A stretch of 64,000 bases of DNA from Eutreptiella sp. 'Long Island Sound 2002' (taxonomy: Eukaryota; Euglenozoa; Euglenophyceae; Eutreptiales; Eutreptiaceae). How positions within the stretch are numbered: the first letter of the stretch is position 1; each line of letters begins with the position of its first letter. Of the stretch, positions 32,591 through 45,377 are shown one piece after another. The notes under the pieces were generated by a model that was given only the letters and a program-made list of their open reading frames with translations, searched no databases and had not been told where the DNA came from. The position numbers were made by a program, and so were the translations under genes. Location: the NCBI GenBank assembly GCA_964036045.1, contig OZ038400.1:10379976-10443975 (forward strand). Direction: 5' to 3'.

Positions 32591-35324
32591 GGACACAAAA
32601 TAAAAATTCCAATCCTATGGGTATAGGGTTAGGAATTGACTATGTCACATGGTGGGAAATCCTAAAATGGATTCCCCCCCCATCAAAACTTCATGTGGGT
32701 CACAAAATAAAAATTCCAATCCTATGGGTATAGGGTTAGGAATTGACTATGTCACATGGTGGGAAATCCTAAAATGGTTTCCCCCCCCATCAAAACTTCA
32801 TGTGGGACACAAAAAAAAAATTCCAATCCTATGGGTATAGGGTTAGGAATTGACTATGTCACATGGTGGGAAATCCTAAAATGGATTCCCCCCCCATCAA
32901 AACTTCATGTGGGACACAAAATAAAAATTCCAATCCTATGGGTATAGGGTTAGGAATTGACTATGTCACATGGTGGGAAATCCTAAAATGGATTCCCCCC
33001 CCATCAAAACTTCATGTGGGACACAAAATAAAAATTCCAATCCTATGGGTATAGGGTTGGGAATTGACTATGTCACATGCTGGGAAATCCTAAAATGGAT
33101 TCCCCCCCCATCAAAACTTCATGTGGGACACAAAATAAAAATTCCAATCCTATGGGTATAGGGTTAGGAATTGACTATGTCACATGGTGGGAAATCCTAA
33201 AATGGATTCCCCCCCCATCAAAACTTCATGTGGGACACAAAATAAAAATTCCAATCCTATGGGTATAGGGTTAGGAATTGACTATGTCACATGGTGGGAA
33301 ATCCTAAAATGGATTCCCCCCCCATCAAAACTTCATGTGGGACACAAAATAAAAATTCCAATCCTATGGGTATAGGGTTAGGAATTGACTATGTCACATG
33401 GTGGAAAATCTTAAAATGGATTCCCCCCCATCAAAACTTCATGTGGGACACAAAAAAAAATACCAATCCCATGGGTATAGGGTTAGGAATTGACTATGTC
33501 ACATGGTGGGAAATCCTAAAATGGATTCCCCCCCCATCAAAACTTCATGTGGGACACAAAATAAAAATTCCAATCCTATGGGTATAGGGTTAGGAATTGA
33601 CTATGTCACATGGTGGGAAATCCTAAAATGGATTCCCCCCCCATCAAAACTTCATGTGGGACACAAAATAAAAATTCCAACCCTATGGGTATAGGGTTAG
33701 GAATTGACTATGTCACATGGTGGGAAATCCTAAAATGGATTCCCCCCCCATCAAAACTTCATGTGGGACACAAAATAAAAATTCCAATCCTATGGGTATA
33801 GGGTTAGGAATTGACTATGTCACATGGTGGGAAATCCTAAAATGGATTCCCCCCCCATCAAAACTTCATGTGGGACACAAAATAAAAATTCCAATCCTAT
33901 GGGTATAGGGTTAGGAATTGACTATGTCACATGGTGGGAAATCCTAAAATGGATTCCCCCCCCCATCAAAACCTCATGTGGGACACAAAATAAAAATTCC
34001 AATCCTATGGGTATAGGGTTAGGAATTGACTATGTCACATGGTGGGAAATCCTAAAATGGATTCCCCCCCCATCAAAACTTCATGTGGGACACAAAATAA
34101 AAATTCCAATCCTATGGGTATAGGGTTAGGAATTGACTATGTCACATGGTGGGAAATCCTAAAATGGATTCCCCCCCCATCAAAACTTCATGTGGGACAC
34201 AAAGGAAAAATTCCAATCCTATGGGTATAGGGTTAGGAATTGACTATGTCACATGGTGGGAAATCCTAAAATGGATTCCCCCCCCATCAAAACTTCATGT
34301 GGGACACAAAATAAAAATTCCAATCCTATGGGTATAGGGTTAGGAATTGACTATGTCACATGGTGGGAAATCCTAAAATGGATTCCCCCCCCATCAAAAC
34401 TTCATGTGGGACACAAAATAAAAATTCCAATCCTATGGGTATAGGGTTAGGAATTGACTATGTCACATGGTGGGAAATCCTAAAATGGATTCCCCCCCCA
34501 TCAAAACTTCATGTGGGACACAAAATAAAAATTCCAATCCTATGGGTATAGGGTTAGGAATTGACTATGTCACATGGTGGGAAATCCTAAAATGGATTCC
34601 CCCCCCATCAAAACTTCATGTGGGACACAAAATAAAAATTCCAATCCTATGGGTATAGGGTTGGGAAGTGACTATGTCACATGGTGGGAAATCCTAAAAT
34701 GGATTCCCCCCCCATCAAAACTTCATGTGGGACACAAAATACAAATTACAATCCTATGGGTATAGGGTTAGGAATTGACTATGTCACATGGTGGGAAATC
34801 CTAAAATGGATTCCCCCCCCATCAAAACTTCATGTGGGACACAAAAAAAAAATTCCAATCCTATGGGTATAGGGTTAGGAATTGACTATGTCACATGGTG
34901 GGAAATCCTAAAATGGATTCCCCCCCCATCAAAACTTCATGTGGGACACAAAAAAAAAATTCCAATCCTATGGGTATAGGGTTAGGAATTGACTATGTCA
35001 CATGGTGGGAAATCCTAAAATGGATTCCCCCCCCATCAAAACTTCATGTGGGACACAAAAAAAAAATTCCAATCCTATGGGTATAGGGTTAGGAATTGAC
35101 TATGTCACATGGTCGGAAATCCTAAAATGGATTCCCCCCCCATCAAAACTTCATGTGGGACACAAAATGAAAATTCCAATCCTATGGGTATAGGGTTAGG
35201 AATTGACTATGTCACATGGTGGGAAATCCTAAAATGGATTCCCCCCCCATCAGAACTTCATGTGGGACACAAAATAAAAATTCCAATCCTATGGGTATGG
35301 GGTTAGGAATTGACTATGTCACAT
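32591..35324 (+). repeat. 107 bp satellite block A, about 25 copies
   Basis: Units of 107 bp (occasionally 106 or 108) with a C8 run, AATTCCAATCCTAT, GGGTATAGGGTTAGGAATT and CATGTGGGACAC. Each unit folds into a 14 bp hairpin with GGGT loop and a second nested stem. Marker variants (AAAGGAAAAA at 34201, GGGAAGTGAC near 34672, ATACAAATTACAA near 34740) define a higher-order pattern repeated in blocks B and C. The 63-residue open frames in each unit are repeat artefacts. Confidence 0.95.
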
Positions 35325-35631
35325 GGGGGGTCCCCACCGCATCAGAGCGGGGGGCCAGAATCAGAAGTGGCCCACAAGTGGGCAAGGTGGCTACATCACT
35401 CTTGCCGCCTCGGGGGTCCCCACCGCTTCAGAGCGGGGGGACAGAATCAGAATTGGCCCACAAGTGGGCAAGGTGGCTACATCACCCCTGCCGCCTCGGG
35501 GGTCCCCACCGCGTCACAGCGGGGGGCAGAATCAGAAGTGGCCCACAAGTGGGCAAGGTGGCTACATCACCCCTGCCGCTTGGGGGTCCCCACAACTTAA
35601 GGCCGGGGGGACAGAATCAGAAGTTGCCCAG
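35325..35631 (+). repeat. Short 86 bp satellite piece in composite unit 1
   Basis: About 3.6 units of the 86 bp satellite, carrying the private variants found at 28500-28806. The left junction fuses a 107 bp unit (CACATGG) to GGGGTCCCCACC; the right junction is the leader at 35632. Confidence 0.9.
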
Positions 35632-35830
35632 TTGTAGTTAATAAAATCGCCTTGGATGTTTTCACCCTCGTTGTTGAAAAGCAAAATCTACAAAGTTAGT
35701 CTCGAACTTTTCAATCACGGTGCAAAAGCATATAAAACAAAAGTCCAACACTTCCAAAGTGTTAAAGTACGCGTTTCGCCTCCAGAAGAGGCCTCCTCAG
35801 CCTGTGTACAACATGAAGAAAGATGTACAT
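35632..35830 (-). repeat. PLE leader 3 (composite unit)
   Basis: Leader without an adjoining PLE body, between the 86 bp piece and 107 bp block B. It shares the ATCTACAAAGTTAGTC variant with the leaders at 40803 and 42869. Confidence 0.85.
35760..35813 (-). ncRNA. Hammerhead-like motif 3 (stem III intact)
   Basis: Identical core to the motif at 28936: CUGAGGA, stem II GCCUC/GAGGC, GAAACGCGUA. It lies outside any PLE body, in the amplified composite repeat. Confidence 0.5.
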
Positions 35831-38800
35831 GGGACACAAAAAAAAAATTCCAATCCTATGGGTATAGGGTTAGGAATTGACTATGTCACATGGTGGGAAA
35901 TCCTAAAATGGATTCCCCCCCCATCAAAACTTCATGTGGGACACAAAATAAAAATTCCAATCCTATGGGTATAGGGTTAGGAATTGACTATGTCACATGG
36001 TGGGAAATCCTAAAATGGATTCCCCCCCCCATCAAAACCTCATGTGGGACACAAAATAAAAATTCCAATCCTATGGGTATAGGGTTAGGAATTGACTATG
36101 TCACATGGTGGGAAATCCTAAAATGGATTCCCCCCCCATCAAAACTTCATGTGGGACACAAAATAAAAATTCCAATCCTATGGGTATAGGGTTAGGAATT
36201 GACTATGTCACATGGTGGGAAATCCTAAAATGGATTCCCCCCCCATCAAAACTTCATGTGGGACACAAAGGAAAAATTCCAATCCTATGGGTATAGGGTT
36301 AGGAATTCACTATGTCACATGGTGGGAAATCCTAAAATGGATTCCCCCCCCATCAAAACTTCATGTGGGACACAAAATAAAAATTCCAATCCTATGGGTA
36401 TAGGGTTAGGAATTGACTATGTCACATGGTGGGAAATCCTAAAATGGATTCCCCCCCCATCAAAACTTCATGTGGGACACAAAATAAAAATTCCAATCCT
36501 ATGGGTATAGGGTTAGGAATTGACTATGTCACATGGTGGGAAATCCTAAAATGGATTCCCCCCCCATCAAAACTTCATGTGGGACACAAAATAAAAATTC
36601 CAATCCTATGGGTATAGGGTTAGGAATTGACTATGTCACATGGTGGGAAATCCTAAAATGGATTCCCCCCCCATCAAAACTTCATGTGGGACACAAAATA
36701 AAAATTCCAATCCTATGGGTATAGGGTTGGGAAGTGACTATGTCACATGGTGGGAAATCCTAAAATGGATTCCCCCCCCATCAAAACTTCATGTGGGACA
36801 CAAAATACAAATTACAATCCTATGGGTATAGGGTTAGGAATTGACTATGTCACATGGTGGGAAATCCTAAAATGGATTCCCCCCCCATCAAAACTTCATG
36901 TGGGACACAAAATAAAAATTCCAATCCTATGGGTATAGGGTTAGGAATTGACTATGTCACATGGTGGGAAATCCTAAAATGGATTCCCCCCCCATCAAAA
37001 CTTCATGTGGGACACAAAAAAAAAATTCCAATCCTATGGGTATAGGGTTAGGAATTGACTATGTCACATGGTGGGAAATCCTAAAATGGATTCCCCCCCC
37101 ATCAAAACTTCATGTGGGACACAAAATAAAAATTCCAATCCTATGGGTATAGGGTTAGGAATTGACTATGTCACATGGTCGGAAATCCTAAAATGGATTC
37201 CCCCCCCATCAAAACTTCATGTGGGACACAAAATGAAAATTCCAATCCTATGGGTATAGGGTTAGGAATTGACTATGTCACATGGTGGGAAATCCTAAAA
37301 TGGATTCCCCCCCCATCAAAACTTCATGTGGGACACAAAATGAAAATTCCAATCCTATGGGTATAGGGTTAGGAATTGACTATGTCACATGGTGGGAAAT
37401 CCTAAAATGGATTCCCCCCCCCATCAAAACCTCATGTGGGACACAAAATAAAAATTCCAATCCTATGGGTATAGGGTTAGGAATTGACTATGTCACATGG
37501 TGGGAAATCCTAAAATGGATTCCCCCCCCATCAAAACTTCATGTGGGACACAAAATAAAAATTCCAATCCTATGGGTATAGGGTTAGGAATTGACTATGT
37601 CACATGGTGGGAAATCCTAAAATGGATTCCCCCCCCATCAAAACTTCATGTGGGACACAAAGGAAAAATTCCAATCCTATGGGTATAGGGTTAGGAATTG
37701 ACTATGTCACATGGTGGGAAATCCTAAAATGGATTCCCCCCCCATCAAAACTTCATGTGGGACACAAAATAAAAATTCCAATCCTATGGGTATAGGGTTA
37801 GGAATTGACTATGTCACATGGTGGGAAATCCTAAAATGGATTCCCCCCCCATCAAAACTTCATGTGGGACACAAAATAAAAATTCCAATCCTATGGGTAT
37901 AGGGTTAGGAATTGACTATGTCACATGGTGGGAAATCCTAAAATGGATTCCCCCCCCATCAAAACTTCATGTGGGACACAAAATAAAAATTCCAATCCTA
38001 TGGGTATAGGGTTAGGAATTGACTATGTCACATGGTGGGAAATCCTAAAATGGATTCCCCCCCCATCAAAACTTCATGTGGGACACAAAATAAAAATTCC
38101 AATCCTATGGGTATAGGGTTGGGAAGTGACTATGTCACATGGTGGGAAATCCTAAAATGGATTCCCCCCCCATCAAAACTTCATGTGGGACACAAAATAC
38201 AAATTACAATCCTATGGGTATAGGGTTAGGAATTGACTATGTCACATGGTGGGAAATCCTAAAATGGATTCCCCCCCCATCAAAACTTCATGTGGGACAC
38301 AAAATAAAAATTCCAATCCTATGGGTATAGGGTTAGGAATTGACTATGTCACATGGTGGGAAATCCTAAAATGGATTCCCCCCCCATCAAAACTTCATGT
38401 GGGACACAAAAAAAAAATTCCAATCCTATGGGTATAGGGTTAGGAATTGACTATGTCACATGGTGGGAAATCCTAAAATGGATTCCCCCCCCATCAAAAC
38501 TTCATGTGGGACACAAAATAAAAATTCCAATCCTATGGGTATAGGGTTAGGAATTGACTATGTCACATGGTGGGAAATCCTAAAATGGATTCCCCCCCCA
38601 TCAAAACTTCATGTGGGACACAAAATAAAAATTCCAATCCTATGGGTATAGGGTTAGGAATTGACTATGTCACATGGTGGGAAATCCTAAAATGGATTCC
38701 CCCCCCATCAAAACTTCATGTGGGACACAAAAAAAAAATTCCAATCCTATGGGTATAGGGTTAGGAATTGACTATGTCACATGGTGGGAAATCCTAAAAT

Positions 38801-40495
38801 GGATTCCCCCCCCATCAAAACTTCATGTGGGACACAAAATAAAAATTCCAATCCTATGGGTATAGGGTTAGGAATTGACTATGTCACATGGTGGGAAATC
38901 CTAAAATGGATTCCCCCCCCATCAAAACTTCATGTGGGACACAAAATAAAAATTCCAATCCTATGGGTATAGGGTTAGGAATTGACTATGTCACATGGTG
39001 GGAAATCCTAAAATGGATTCCCCCCCCATCAAAACTTCATGTGGGACACAAAATGAAAATTCCAATCCTATGGGTATAGGGTTAGGAATTGACTATGTCA
39101 CATGGTGGGAAATCCTAAAATGGATTCCCCCCCCCATCAAAACCTCATGTGGGACACAAAATAAAAATTCCAATCCTATGGGTATAGGGTTAGGAATTGA
39201 CTATGTCACATGGTGGGAAATCCTAAAATGGATTCCCCCCCCATCAAAACTTCATGTGGGACACAAAATAAAAATTCCAATCCTATGGGTATAGGGTTAG
39301 GAATTGACTATGTCACATGGTGGGAAATCCTAAAATGGATTCCCCCCCCATCAAAACTTCATGTGGGACACAAAGGAAAAATTCCAATCCTATGGGTATA
39401 GGGTTAGGAATTGACTATGTCACATGGTGGGAAATCCTAAAATGGATTCCCCCCCCATCAAAACTTCATGTGGGACACAAAATAAAAATTCCAATCCTAT
39501 GGGTATAGGGTTAGGAATTGACTATGTCACATGGTGGGAAATCCTAAAATGGATTCCCCCCCCATCAAAACTTCATGTGGGACACAAAATAAAAATTCCA
39601 ATCCTATGGGTATAGGGTTAGGAATTGACTATGTCACATGGTGGGAAATCCTAAAATGGATTCCCCCCCCATCAAAACTTCATGTGGGACACAAAATAAA
39701 AATTCCAATCCTATGGGTATAGGGTTAGGAATTGACTATGTCACATGGTGGGAAATCCTAAAATGGATTCCCCCCCCATCAAAACTTCATGTGGGACACA
39801 AAATAAAAATTCCAATCCTATGGGTATAGGGTTGGGAAGTGACTATGTCACATGGTGGGAAATCCTAAAATGGATTCCCCCCCCATCAAAACTTCATGTG
39901 GGACACAAAATACAAATTACAATCCTATGGGTATAGGGTTAGGAATTGACTATGTCACATGGTGGGAAATCCTAAAATGGATTCCCCCCCCATCAAAACT
40001 TCATGTGGGACACAAAATAAAAATTCCAATCCTATGGGTATAGGGTTAGGAATTGACTATGTCACATGGTGGGAAATCCTAAAATGGATTCCCCCCCCAT
40101 CAAAACTTCATGTGGGACACAAAAAAAAAATTCCAATCCTATGGGTATAGGGTTAGGAATTGACTATGTCACATGGTGGGAAATCCTAAAATGGATTCCC
40201 CCCCCATCAAAACTTCATGTGGGACACAAAATAAAAATTCCAATCCTATGGGTATAGGGTTAGGAATTGACTATGTCACATGGTCGGAAATCCTAAAATG
40301 GATTCCCCCCCCATCAAAACTTCATGTGGGACACAAAATGAAAATTCCAATCCTATGGGTATAGGGTTAGGAATTGACTATGTCACATGGTGGGAAATCC
40401 TAAAATGGATTCCCCCCCCATCAGAACTTCATGTGGGACACAAAATAAAAATTCCAATCCTATGGGTATGGGGTTAGGAATTGACTATGTCACAT
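35831..40495 (+). repeat. 107 bp satellite block B, about 43 copies, with higher-order repeats
   Basis: The AAAGGAAAAA marker occurs at 36267, 37659 and 39372, spaced 1,392 and 1,713 bp (13 and 16 units plus 1 bp). The same order of other variants (C9 run with CCTCATG, GGGAAGTGAC, ATACAAATTACAA, GGTCGGAAAT, AAATGAAAA) recurs in each period. The block is block C expanded by these two insertions. Confidence 0.95.
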
Positions 40496-40802
40496 GGGGG
40501 GTCCCCACCGCATCAGAGCGGGGGGCCAGAATCAGAAGTGGCCCACAAGTGGGCAAGGTGGCTACATCACTCTTGCCGCCTCGGGGGTCCCCACCGCTTC
40601 AGAGCGGGGGGACAGAATCAGAATTGGCCCACAAGTGGGCAAGGTGGCTACATCACCCCTGCCGCCTCGGGGGTCCCCACCGCGTCACAGCGGGGGGCAG
40701 AATCAGAAGTGGCCCACAAGTGGGCAAGGTGGCTACATCACCCCTGCCGCTTGGGGGTCCCCACAACTTAAGGCCGGGGGGACAGAATCAGAAGTTGCCC
40801 AG
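40496..40802 (+). repeat. Short 86 bp satellite piece in composite unit 2
   Basis: Copy of 35325-35631 at a distance of 5,171 bp, with the same junctions. Confidence 0.9.
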
Positions 40803-41001
40803 TTGTAGTTAATAAAATCGCCTTGGATGTTTTCACCCTCGTTGTTGAAAAGCAAAATCTACAAAGTTAGTCTCGAACTTTTCAATCACGGTGCAAAAGC
40901 ATATAAAACAAAAGTCCAACACTTCCAAAGTGTTAAAGTACGCGTTTCGCCTCCAGAAGAGGCCTCCTCAGCCTGTGTACAACATGAAGAAAGATGTACA
41001 T
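40803..41001 (-). repeat. PLE leader 4 (composite unit)
   Basis: Same sequence type and context as the leader at 35632: 86 bp piece on the left, 107 bp block on the right. Confidence 0.85.
40931..40984 (-). ncRNA. Hammerhead-like motif 4 (stem III intact)
   Basis: Same conserved core, stem II and GAAACGCGUA as the motif at 35760. Confidence 0.5.
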
Positions 41002-42561
41002 GGGACACAAAAAAAAAATTCCAATCCTATGGGTATAGGGTTAGGAATTGACTATGTCACATGGTGGGAAATCCTAAAATGGATTCCCCCCCCATCAAAA
41101 CTTCATGTGGGACACAAAATAAAAATTCCAATCCTATGGGTATAGGGTTAGGAATTGACTATGTCACATGGTGGGAAATCCTAAAATGGATTCCCCCCCC
41201 CATCAAAACCTCATGTGGGACACAAAATAAAAATTCCAATCCTATGGGTATAGGGTTAGGAATTGACTATGTCACATGGTGGGAAATCCTAAAATGGATT
41301 CCCCCCCCATCAAAACTTCATGTGGGACACAAAATAAAAATTCCAATCCTATGGGTATAGGGTTAGGAATTGACTATGTCACATGGTGGGAAATCCTAAA
41401 ATGGATTCCCCCGCCATCAAAACTTCATGTGGGACACAAAGGAAAAATTCCAATCCTATGGGTATAGGGTTAGGAATTGACTATGTCACATGGTGGGAAA
41501 TCCTAAAATGGATTCCCCCCCCATCAAAACTTCATGTGGGACACAAAATAAAAATTCCAATCCTATGGGTATAGGGTTAGGAATTGACTATGTCACATGG
41601 TGGGAAATCCTAAAATGGATTCCCCCCCCATCAAAACTTCATGTGGGACACAAAATAAAAATTCCAATCCTATGGGTATAGGGTTAGGAATTGACTATGT
41701 CACATGGTGGGAAATCCTAAAATGGATTCCCCCCCCATCAAAACTTCATGTGGGACACAAAATAAAAATTCCAATCCTATGGGTATAGGGTTAGGAATTG
41801 ACTATGTCACATGGTGGGAAATCCTAAAATGGATTCCCCCCCCATCAAAACTTCATGTGGGACACAAAATAAAAATTCCAATCCTATGGGTATAGGGTTG
41901 GGAAGTGACTATGTCACATGGTGGGAAATCCTAAAATGGATTCCCCCCCCATCAAAACTTCATGTGGGACACAAAATACAAATTACAATCCTATGGGTAT
42001 AGGGTTAGGAATTGACTATGTCACATGGTGGGAAATCCTAAAATGGATTCCCCCCCCATCAAAACTTCATGTGGGACACAAAATAAAAATTCCAATCCTA
42101 TGGGTATAGGGTTAGGAATTGACTATGTCACATGGTGGGAAATCCTAAAATGGATTCCCCCCCCATCAAAACTTCATGTGGGACACAAAAAAAAAATTCC
42201 AATCCTATGGGTATAGGGTTAGGAATTGACTATGTCACATGGTGGGAAATCCTAAAATGGATTCCCCCCCCATCAAAACTTCATGTGGGACACAAAATAA
42301 AAATTCCAATCCTATGGGTATAGGGTTAGGAATTGACTATGTCACATGGTCGGAAATCCTAAAATGGATTCCCCCCCCATCAAAACTTCATGTGGGACAC
42401 AAAATGAAAATTCCAATCCTATGGGTATAGGGTTAGGAATTGACTATGTCACATGGTGGGAAATCCTAAAATGGATTCCCCCCCCATCAGAACTTCATGT
42501 GGGACACAAAATAAAAATTCCAATCCTATGGGTATGGGGTTAGGAATTGACTATGTCACAT
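41002..42561 (+). repeat. 107 bp satellite block C, about 14 copies
   Basis: Shortest complete block, with one AAAGGAAAAA marker at 41438, 2,066 bp from the one at 39372. One unit has a CCGCC interruption in the C run near 41413. Confidence 0.95.
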
Positions 42562-42868
42562 GGGGGGTCCCCACCGCATCAGAGCGGGGGGCCAGAATCA
42601 GAAGTGGCCCACAAGTGGGCAAGGTGGCTACATCACTCTTGCCGCCTCGGGGGTCCCCACCGCTTCAGAGCGGGGGGACAGAATCAGAATTGGCCCACAA
42701 GTGGGCAAGGTGGCTACATCACCCCTGCCGCCTCGGGGGTCCCCACCGCGTCACAGCGGGGGGCAGAATCAGAAGTGGCCCACAAGTGGGCAAGGTGGCT
42801 ACATCACCCCTGCCGCTTGGGGGTCCCCACAACTTAAGGCCGGGGGGACAGAATCAGAAGTTGCCCAG
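42562..42868 (+). repeat. Short 86 bp satellite piece in composite unit 3
   Basis: Copy of 40496-40802 at a distance of 2,066 bp, followed by the leader of PLE copy 2. Confidence 0.9.
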
Positions 42869-43177
42869 TTGTAGTTAATAAAATCGCCTTGGATGTTTTC
42901 ACCCTCGTTGTTGAAAAGCAAAATCTACAAAGTTAGTCTCGAACTTTTCAATCACGGTGCAAAAGCATATAAAACAAAAGTCCAACACTTCCAAAGTGTT
43001 AAAGTACGCGTTTCGCCTCCAGAAGAGGCCTCCTCAGCCTGTGTACAACATGAAGAAAGATGTACATGGGACACAAAAAAAAAATTCCAATCCTATGGGT
43101 ATAGGGTTAGGAATTGACTATGTCACATGGTGGGAAATCCTAAAATGGATTCCCCCCCCATCAAAACTTCATGTGGG
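42869..43177 (-). repeat. PLE leader 5 plus one 107 bp unit (3' pseudo-LTR of PLE copy 2)
   Basis: Same arrangement as 28807-29116: leader, exactly one 107 bp unit stopping at CATGTGGG, then the PLE body (TACGCGATT). Leader variants match those of the composite units. Confidence 0.65.
42997..43050 (-). ncRNA. Hammerhead-like motif 5 (stem III intact)
   Basis: GAAACGCGUA and CUGAGGA core conserved; located on the 3' side of PLE copy 2. Confidence 0.5.
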
Positions 43178-43370
43178 TACGCGATTTAACAATAGCTGGG
43201 CCAGAGTCGTGAAGACATCGCTGCTGCGTGCGCGAGCAAAACAGAACAGAAAAATTAGCATCTCGCAGGATTCTGAGCAAAGGAATGAACAGAACATGAA
43301 AAGCCGCATCGAACGCAGTATTCTACAGTCAGATCCGTGACAGACGAATTTTTGCGTCGCCGCACGCTCC

Positions 43371-45377
43371 TCAAAGCTCCTCCTTCAATGCTCGCATTCG
43401 CCGTGCGTGGAACAAAATGCGTAAATTGGGCGATGACTTCAAAGTGACTCTCACTTGCAAACTTGGTATTGACGGTAATAGTTTATAGCGAATACGGGAA
43501 AACATTGCAGCCCATGGAATAGGCATAGAAGAATGAAATGGCACTCGAACAGCGTGCACAATCTCATTTACTTTGCCACGATCATGCACATACCTCCTCT
43601 TGTCACTCCATTGTCTTGGTGCCTTACGCCATGCATGTTTTGGATAACCTAGACGCATGAGAGCTCTTTGTAGTCTAGACCAACATGCATTGAAATAGTG
43701 TTCATGAGAACACAATCGCAAAAAACGAATGCATTCGCCGGTGACCCACCCCAATTTTACATGCCGTGGTGTGTTTGAGCCCCACGGAATATAAGAACAT
43801 GTGTGGGTTGGTTTAAAGTACACACTCGTTTCAAGTGGCTTCACCTTGACAATTAACAAATCCATATAGGGGATGTTAGTCATGCGATTGAATGCTTCAA
43901 ACTCTACCATCAAATGTGGAGGGTAAAGGCTTTGAATATCATGCAACAATTGCTCGCGAGTAACATTAGGATGGTGGAGGACAAGACCGTCATCAATGAA
44001 ACGAGTCATGACATGGGAGCTTGGGGATGGGACACGGCTTTCATAAAACCGTAGCACCAAATTGGCCCATGTGGGCGCGGCATTAGTGCCCATCGCCCAC
44101 CCCGATAGTTGAACATATACACCAAGTCCGGGGGTTTCAAACACACAATGAGTGAAAATCACGTGCAAAAGAAACTCTCCGATTGTTAAAACGGGTGAGT
44201 ACTCAAGGGTTGAAAAAGGGAAGAGCGGATTGTACATACGAAATGATTCCATGGACATGGGAGTGAACAACATATCCATAAATTCCGCTTCCTCCTCCGA
44301 CATTACCTTCATGGTTTTGCCGTCTTGCTTGTACCATGCATGCCAATAGCGATAGGCAAGGGAAACGTCGGACCACTTGATGGTTGTATAGAGGGAGGAA
44401 AAATCCATCGTTGACATTCTTGTGAAGTGTTGCACGTCCTCATGATGCAAGCGTGTCAACACATCCCTTGTGTCACGTAGTGGGGTTCTCAAAGGGTCGC
44501 GATCACGGTCACATTTCAACAAAATAGTGCCGCCAACAGATAATAAAATGGAGGCGCTCGTGGTGCACCTTCGGTACAAACCAACGAGCGGGCGTGAGGC
44601 CCAACCTCCTTTTTTGTTGAGGGAGAGCGACTTGTGTGTTTTGCACGACAAGTAAAATTTTGCAAGAACGGGAGTCTTTGCTTGATCAAGGAAATTCAAA
44701 ATTACCTTTTCCAACTTCATTGGCATCGCCGAACGAATAAGGATATGCAAATACTCCATCCATGTTTTTGCCTTCTCTTCCCAAATGGACGTGTCACCAT
44801 CTAATTTGCGATACACCTCACTTTGCATGTGGTTGCTCACCTCACGCATGTAAGTTTGTTTAGAGATGCACACCGATGATCCGTCTTTGTCAGCGCCCAC
44901 GACCAAGGTATCCCTAAGATACGAATCAACAAGGGACGACTTGAAAGCAATGCCACGTCGATACAACGGTTTGGACTGGAGGTAGTGAATACACAAAAGA
45001 CTATCTTCTTCCGCCCGCTTGACCTCCGCTTCAATGATAGAATAGGACTCCGGTATTTCTTCAATCACCTTAATGGGTAGTGAAGTGCCCTTAGGCCGAA
45101 ACAACTTCTTATATGGTAGCGATGTGCGAAAATCCGGCTCATCATGATGACCATCTCGTTTTTTCTTTTCAAAAAACGCCGACCATCCAAGTGTGCGAGC
45201 AAGTTCTTCACATTCATGGCGAATGGCCTTGAGACGGGGCACAAAGTGAGGTGGGTGGGGATGGGGAACATATTTCGGTCCCAAGGACAACAAGAGTTTG
45301 AGGTATGGCGGTGGCTCTTCCACCGCATCGCCATTGAGTGTTTGCACATGCAAGCGCTCATTCAATGCATCCTTCAC
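43371..45377 (-). CDS. Penelope-like reverse transcriptase (PLE copy 2)
   Basis: 668 codons, stop TGA, about ten residues different from copy 1 (for example V324 to M next to the motif A aspartate, K400 to G, Y454 to S, L551 to R). D325, D462, D463 and the motif B block are kept. As in copy 1, the frame has no early Met: it overlaps ORF1 in the -1 frame and is open well upstream of the ORF1 stop, suggesting a fusion made by frameshifting. No endonuclease domain. Its own ORF1 is interrupted upstream, so production from this copy would need a start inside or beyond the insertion. Confidence 0.8.
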   Translation of the reverse strand: MKDALNERLHVQTLNGDAVEEPPPYLKLLLSLGPKYVPHPHPPHFVPRLKAIRHECEELARTLGWSAFFEKKKRDGHHDEPDFRTSLPYKKLFRPKGTSLPIKVIEEIPESYSIIEAEVKRAEEDSLLCIHYLQSKPLYRRGIAFKSSLVDSYLRDTLVVGADKDGSSVCISKQTYMREVSNHMQSEVYRKLDGDTSIWEEKAKTWMEYLHILIRSAMPMKLEKVILNFLDQAKTPVLAKFYLSCKTHKSLSLNKKGGWASRPLVGLYRRCTTSASILLSVGGTILLKCDRDRDPLRTPLRDTRDVLTRLHHEDVQHFTRMSTMDFSSLYTTIKWSDVSLAYRYWHAWYKQDGKTMKVMSEEEAEFMDMLFTPMSMESFRMYNPLFPFSTLEYSPVLTIGEFLLHVIFTHCVFETPGLGVYVQLSGWAMGTNAAPTWANLVLRFYESRVPSPSSHVMTRFIDDGLVLHHPNVTREQLLHDIQSLYPPHLMVEFEAFNRMTNIPYMDLLIVKVKPLETSVYFKPTHTCSYIPWGSNTPRHVKLGWVTGECIRFLRLCSHEHYFNACWSRLQRALMRLGYPKHAWRKAPRQWSDKRRYVHDRGKVNEIVHAVRVPFHSSMPIPWAAMFSRIRYKLLPSIPSLQVRVTLKSSPNLRILFHARRMRALKEEL

